Source: Phyllobacteriaceae bacterium (GTDB lineage: Bacteria > Pseudomonadota > Alphaproteobacteria > Rhizobiales > Rhizobiaceae). From it: DNA of 64,000 nucleotides. This document shows positions 62,161 through 64,000 of the stretch, in pieces; within the stretch, counting starts at the first letter, position 1, and every line of letters starts with the position of its first letter. Under the pieces are notes generated by a model. That model was not told where the DNA came from. It searched no databases and saw only the letters and a program-made list of their open reading frames with translations. Both the position numbers and the translations under genes were made by a program. The stretch covers positions 1 to 64,000 of the forward strand of contig JADJTR010000011.1 in NCBI GenBank assembly GCA_016711085.1, given 5' to 3'.

Positions 62161-64000
62161 TCATCCACCCCAAATCGCTTTCAGCATTTCCTTTGAGGCC
62201 TTGATGATCGCCTTGCCGGCCTCGGAGTCGGCAATGTCGGTTACCTTGGCGACGCGTTCGAGCAGACGATCAGCGGTGCCGCTGACATCGAAAAGGAAGC
62301 GTTTCTTCAAATTTGCCGGAGATACGCGATCCTTGTCCGCCGGAATGAGTTCGCCATCGACCGGCTTTGCCGGTTCGCGCAGGGATTCAATGTCCTGGCG
62401 CTGGCGCTCGCGGCGCTCCATCACGCGCCGGAACTCCTCCGACGCTTTTCCATCGTCTTCAGCTTTGCCAGACGCATTGGCGAGTTGCTTGTGCGATGAA
62501 GAAAATTCCGGTTTGTCGAAAGATGCGGAATCGATTGACGAGTTTTCGATAGCGTGGTCGCGCAACATCACAAGAGGAAAACGCTGCCTGAGTTTCTCAT
62601 GCAGTCGGGAAAATTCTTCCAGCGCCTTTTTCAATCCTCCCGCATACCAGCTGGCATCAAACTGGACGGCAATCTCGATATCGGCCTGGATGAATTCGGC
62701 GCACCGGATCAGGTCTGGCATATGCGGTCTTGCACCATTTGTTATCAGTTCGTCGCGATAGTCGGTCGCCGCCTCCCTTGCCATAATCGGCGCATTGGCG
62801 GTTGACATGGAAGCAATGATCAAGCGGAGCAGTTTTCGCATCTCTTCCGGCAGATGCGCGAGTTCATCGTCGATGAACGGCTGCTCGATGGGCGATTCGG
62901 CGTTGACGTCGATTCTGCCGTCATGAATCACCGGGTCGGGGCTTGCGGCCTCCCGTGCTTCGCCGCGAGAACGTTCCGGCGAGTGTTTGGTACCGTCAGC
63001 GGCGAGCGCGTCGAGGATGGCTTGGCGCGCCTTGTCTTCCGGAACGGCATATAGCGGCACGTAGCAGATCTGCTTCTGGAGCGGTTTCAATACGGTCGGC
63101 CGAACAAGAAATCCGACAATCAACCGCCGTCTTCCGCCGCGATCCATGTTGTAGGCGGCGTTCCATTCATCCTGGCAGATGTCGGACGCGATATAGTCGG
63201 GCGAATAGATCGGCGAAAATTTGCCCATATTTTCGAGACCGCGTTGCATCTCGGCGATGAAATTCGAGCCGGGCGGCATATCCTTGTACTGTGCGAAAAC
63301 GCTGTAGCCACCTTCATCAATCACGCCGCCGATCTGTTTCGCCGCGTCGAGATCGGCCGAATTGTAGCTGATGAAAACAGGCCGAGCGCGACGCCGCGCC
63401 TCCTCCACCCACCCCGCAATCTCGCCATTGATCGCCTCCGCCGGCCGATCCCAGAAATCTTTGCGTCCGCCGCCGAGGGCAATACGGCGGTCGAGTTCAT
63501 CGGCCATTTCGCGCGGCAGGCCGAAGGACGGCGTGCCGAACACGCGCGAGCGATACCATTCGCTCCAGATCGGCCAACGGGTTTCGGGGTATTTTTCGGG
63601 ATCGGACGATGGCGCGGTCGCCAGCGCCTTGTCGAGGTTCAGGCGTTCATGCTCCCACCAGTCGGGGGCCTCGCCCGGCCACAGTGGGCGGTCGGCGAGT
63701 TCGGTCGGCAAAACGCCGCTTTCGAGCGCACGGGCGTCTGCGGTCACGGCGGCCCAAATGACGGCGGCGGCTCTGGCGGCGGAGGCGGCGGCTCTGGCGG
63801 CGGAGGCGGCGGCGTCGGCGGCTCTGGCGGCGTCGGCGGCGGCGTCGGCGGCTCTGGCGGCGGAGGCGGCGGCGGCTGTGGCGGCGGAGGCGGCTGTGGC
63901 GGCGGCGGAGGCGGCGTCGGCGGCGGCGGCTCTGGCGGCGGAGGCGGCGGCGGCGGCGGCGGCTCTGGCGGCGGAGGCGGCGGCTCTTTCGATTTCGCGG
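62161..64000 (-). CDS. TIR-domain protein with an alanine-rich repeat amino end (5' end outside the window)
   Basis: At least 612 residues. From the window edge to about 63755 the frame is open and encodes (A/S/R/D/T)-punctuated alanine repeats such as AAASAARAAA. Then comes a Trp-rich segment (PDWWEHERLN, WPIWSEWYRSRVFG). The TIR domain (ARPVFISYNSADLDAAKQIGGV to ICYVPLY) has the likely catalytic Glu in SDICQDEW. A helical and charged carboxyl half of about 260 residues matches nothing I know. A GTG at 63747 is possible but probably internal. TIR domains often hydrolyse NAD+ in defence or signalling; no partner gene is visible. Confidence 0.83.
   Translation of the reverse strand, partial: REIERAAASAARAAAAAAASAARAAAADAASAAATAASAATAAAASAARAADAAADAARAADAAASAARAAASAARAAAVIWAAVTADARALESGVLPTELADRPLWPGEAPDWWEHERLNLDKALATAPSSDPEKYPETRWPIWSEWYRSRVFGTPSFGLPREMADELDRRIALGGGRKDFWDRPAEAINGEIAGWVEEARRRARPVFISYNSADLDAAKQIGGVIDEGGYSVFAQYKDMPPGSNFIAEMQRGLENMGKFSPIYSPDYIASDICQDEWNAAYNMDRGGRRRLIVGFLVRPTVLKPLQKQICYVPLYAVPEDKARQAILDALAADGTKHSPERSRGEAREAASPDPVIHDGRIDVNAESPIEQPFIDDELAHLPEEMRKLLRLIIASMSTANAPIMAREAATDYRDELITNGARPHMPDLIRCAEFIQADIEIAVQFDASWYAGGLKKALEEFSRLHEKLRQRFPLVMLRDHAIENSSIDSASFDKPEFSSSHKQLANASGKAEDDGKASEEFRRVMERRERQRQDIESLREPAKPVDGELIPADKDRVSPANLKKRFLFDVSGTADRLLERVAKVTDIADSEAGKAIIKASKEMLKAIWGG
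63755..63990 (-). repeat. GCC-triplet low-complexity coding tract
   Basis: Almost every codon in the TIR gene frame here is GCC, broken by AGA, TCC, GAC and ACA. The triplet periodicity and lack of stops in this frame only mark it as coding. Such a tract can change length by slippage in steps of 3. Confidence 0.8.

Noticed and set aside
63755..63990. Glycine-rich plus-strand reading of the GGC tract (silk- or PE_PGRS-like)
   Set aside because: The minus-strand frame is continuous with the TIR protein and punctuated by charged residues. The plus-strand frames have no start or downstream gene.

Overview
This is a GC-rich (roughly mid-60s percent) chromosomal window from an alphaproteobacterium, almost certainly of the order Hyphomicrobiales (Rhizobiales). 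The evidence is the gene content and order: accB-accC-aat-DUF2155-NDUFA12; DUF3126 beside cysE; rplM-rpsI; the block MerR-ihfA-fabH-plsX-DUF177-CBP3-bamE; nrdR-ribD-ribE-ribH-nusB; and the MarR regulator LdtR beside its L,D-transpeptidase. I cannot name a genus.

Layout. 1-3078: acetyl-CoA carboxylase subunits, Aat, DUF2155 and the NDUFA12-type complex I accessory protein. 3153-5481: a large RTX secretion substrate with 48-residue repeats. 5662-10062: a small periplasmic protein, a GST, a GNAT acetyltransferase, gatB and an MFS transporter. 10063-10413: no ORF, but a FixK/FNR box, a well-placed -10 and a strong terminator that together predict an oxygen-regulated small RNA. 10414-17075: CBS, rhomboid, PAS and PilZ proteins, a BTLCP peptidase, a gamma carbonic anhydrase, DUF3126 and cysE. 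17198-19316: a small accessory islet between two copies of a dispersed repeat, holding a lipase fragment, an IS1595-family element with intact ends and target duplication, and an unknown membrane protein. 19465-23634: CoA-related enzymes, a toxin-antitoxin pair, rplM and rpsI. 23695-29493: acyltransferase, agmatinase, argC, a toxin-antitoxin locus with a decayed toxin, ctaA. 29574-37640: an exopolysaccharide cluster (N-acyltransferase-like protein, PCP co-polymerase, Wza-type export lipoprotein, GT4, initiating phosphotransferase, polymerase/ligase) without a visible flippase. 37656-38220: tRNA-Pro and a HicA/DUF1902 pair. 38347-43557: conserved lipid, IHF and outer-membrane assembly block. 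43573-46790: an unusual insertion between bamE and hppA, made of three unknown membrane genes, a copy of the hppA 3' end, a 305-bp element with terminal inverted repeats and a bamE remnant. 46883-61970: hppA, the riboflavin genes, glyA, an AraC/hydrolase pair, LdtR and its transpeptidase, HIBCH and hemB. 62161-64000: a TIR-domain protein with a long alanine-rich repeat that runs off the window.

The housekeeping blocks are ordinary. The most interesting parts are the predicted FixK-controlled small RNA (10192-10399), the bamE/hppA insertion (43573-46790), the TIR protein at the right end and a mobile palindrome present twice (25983 and 60789).

At least a dozen otherwise well-conserved genes, several of them normally essential (accC, plsX, ribD), are interrupted by single-base frameshifts. 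Many sit in short runs of one base and restore the protein if a base is added or removed. I therefore treat them as probable sequence errors, annotate full-length genes and state the break position in each entry.
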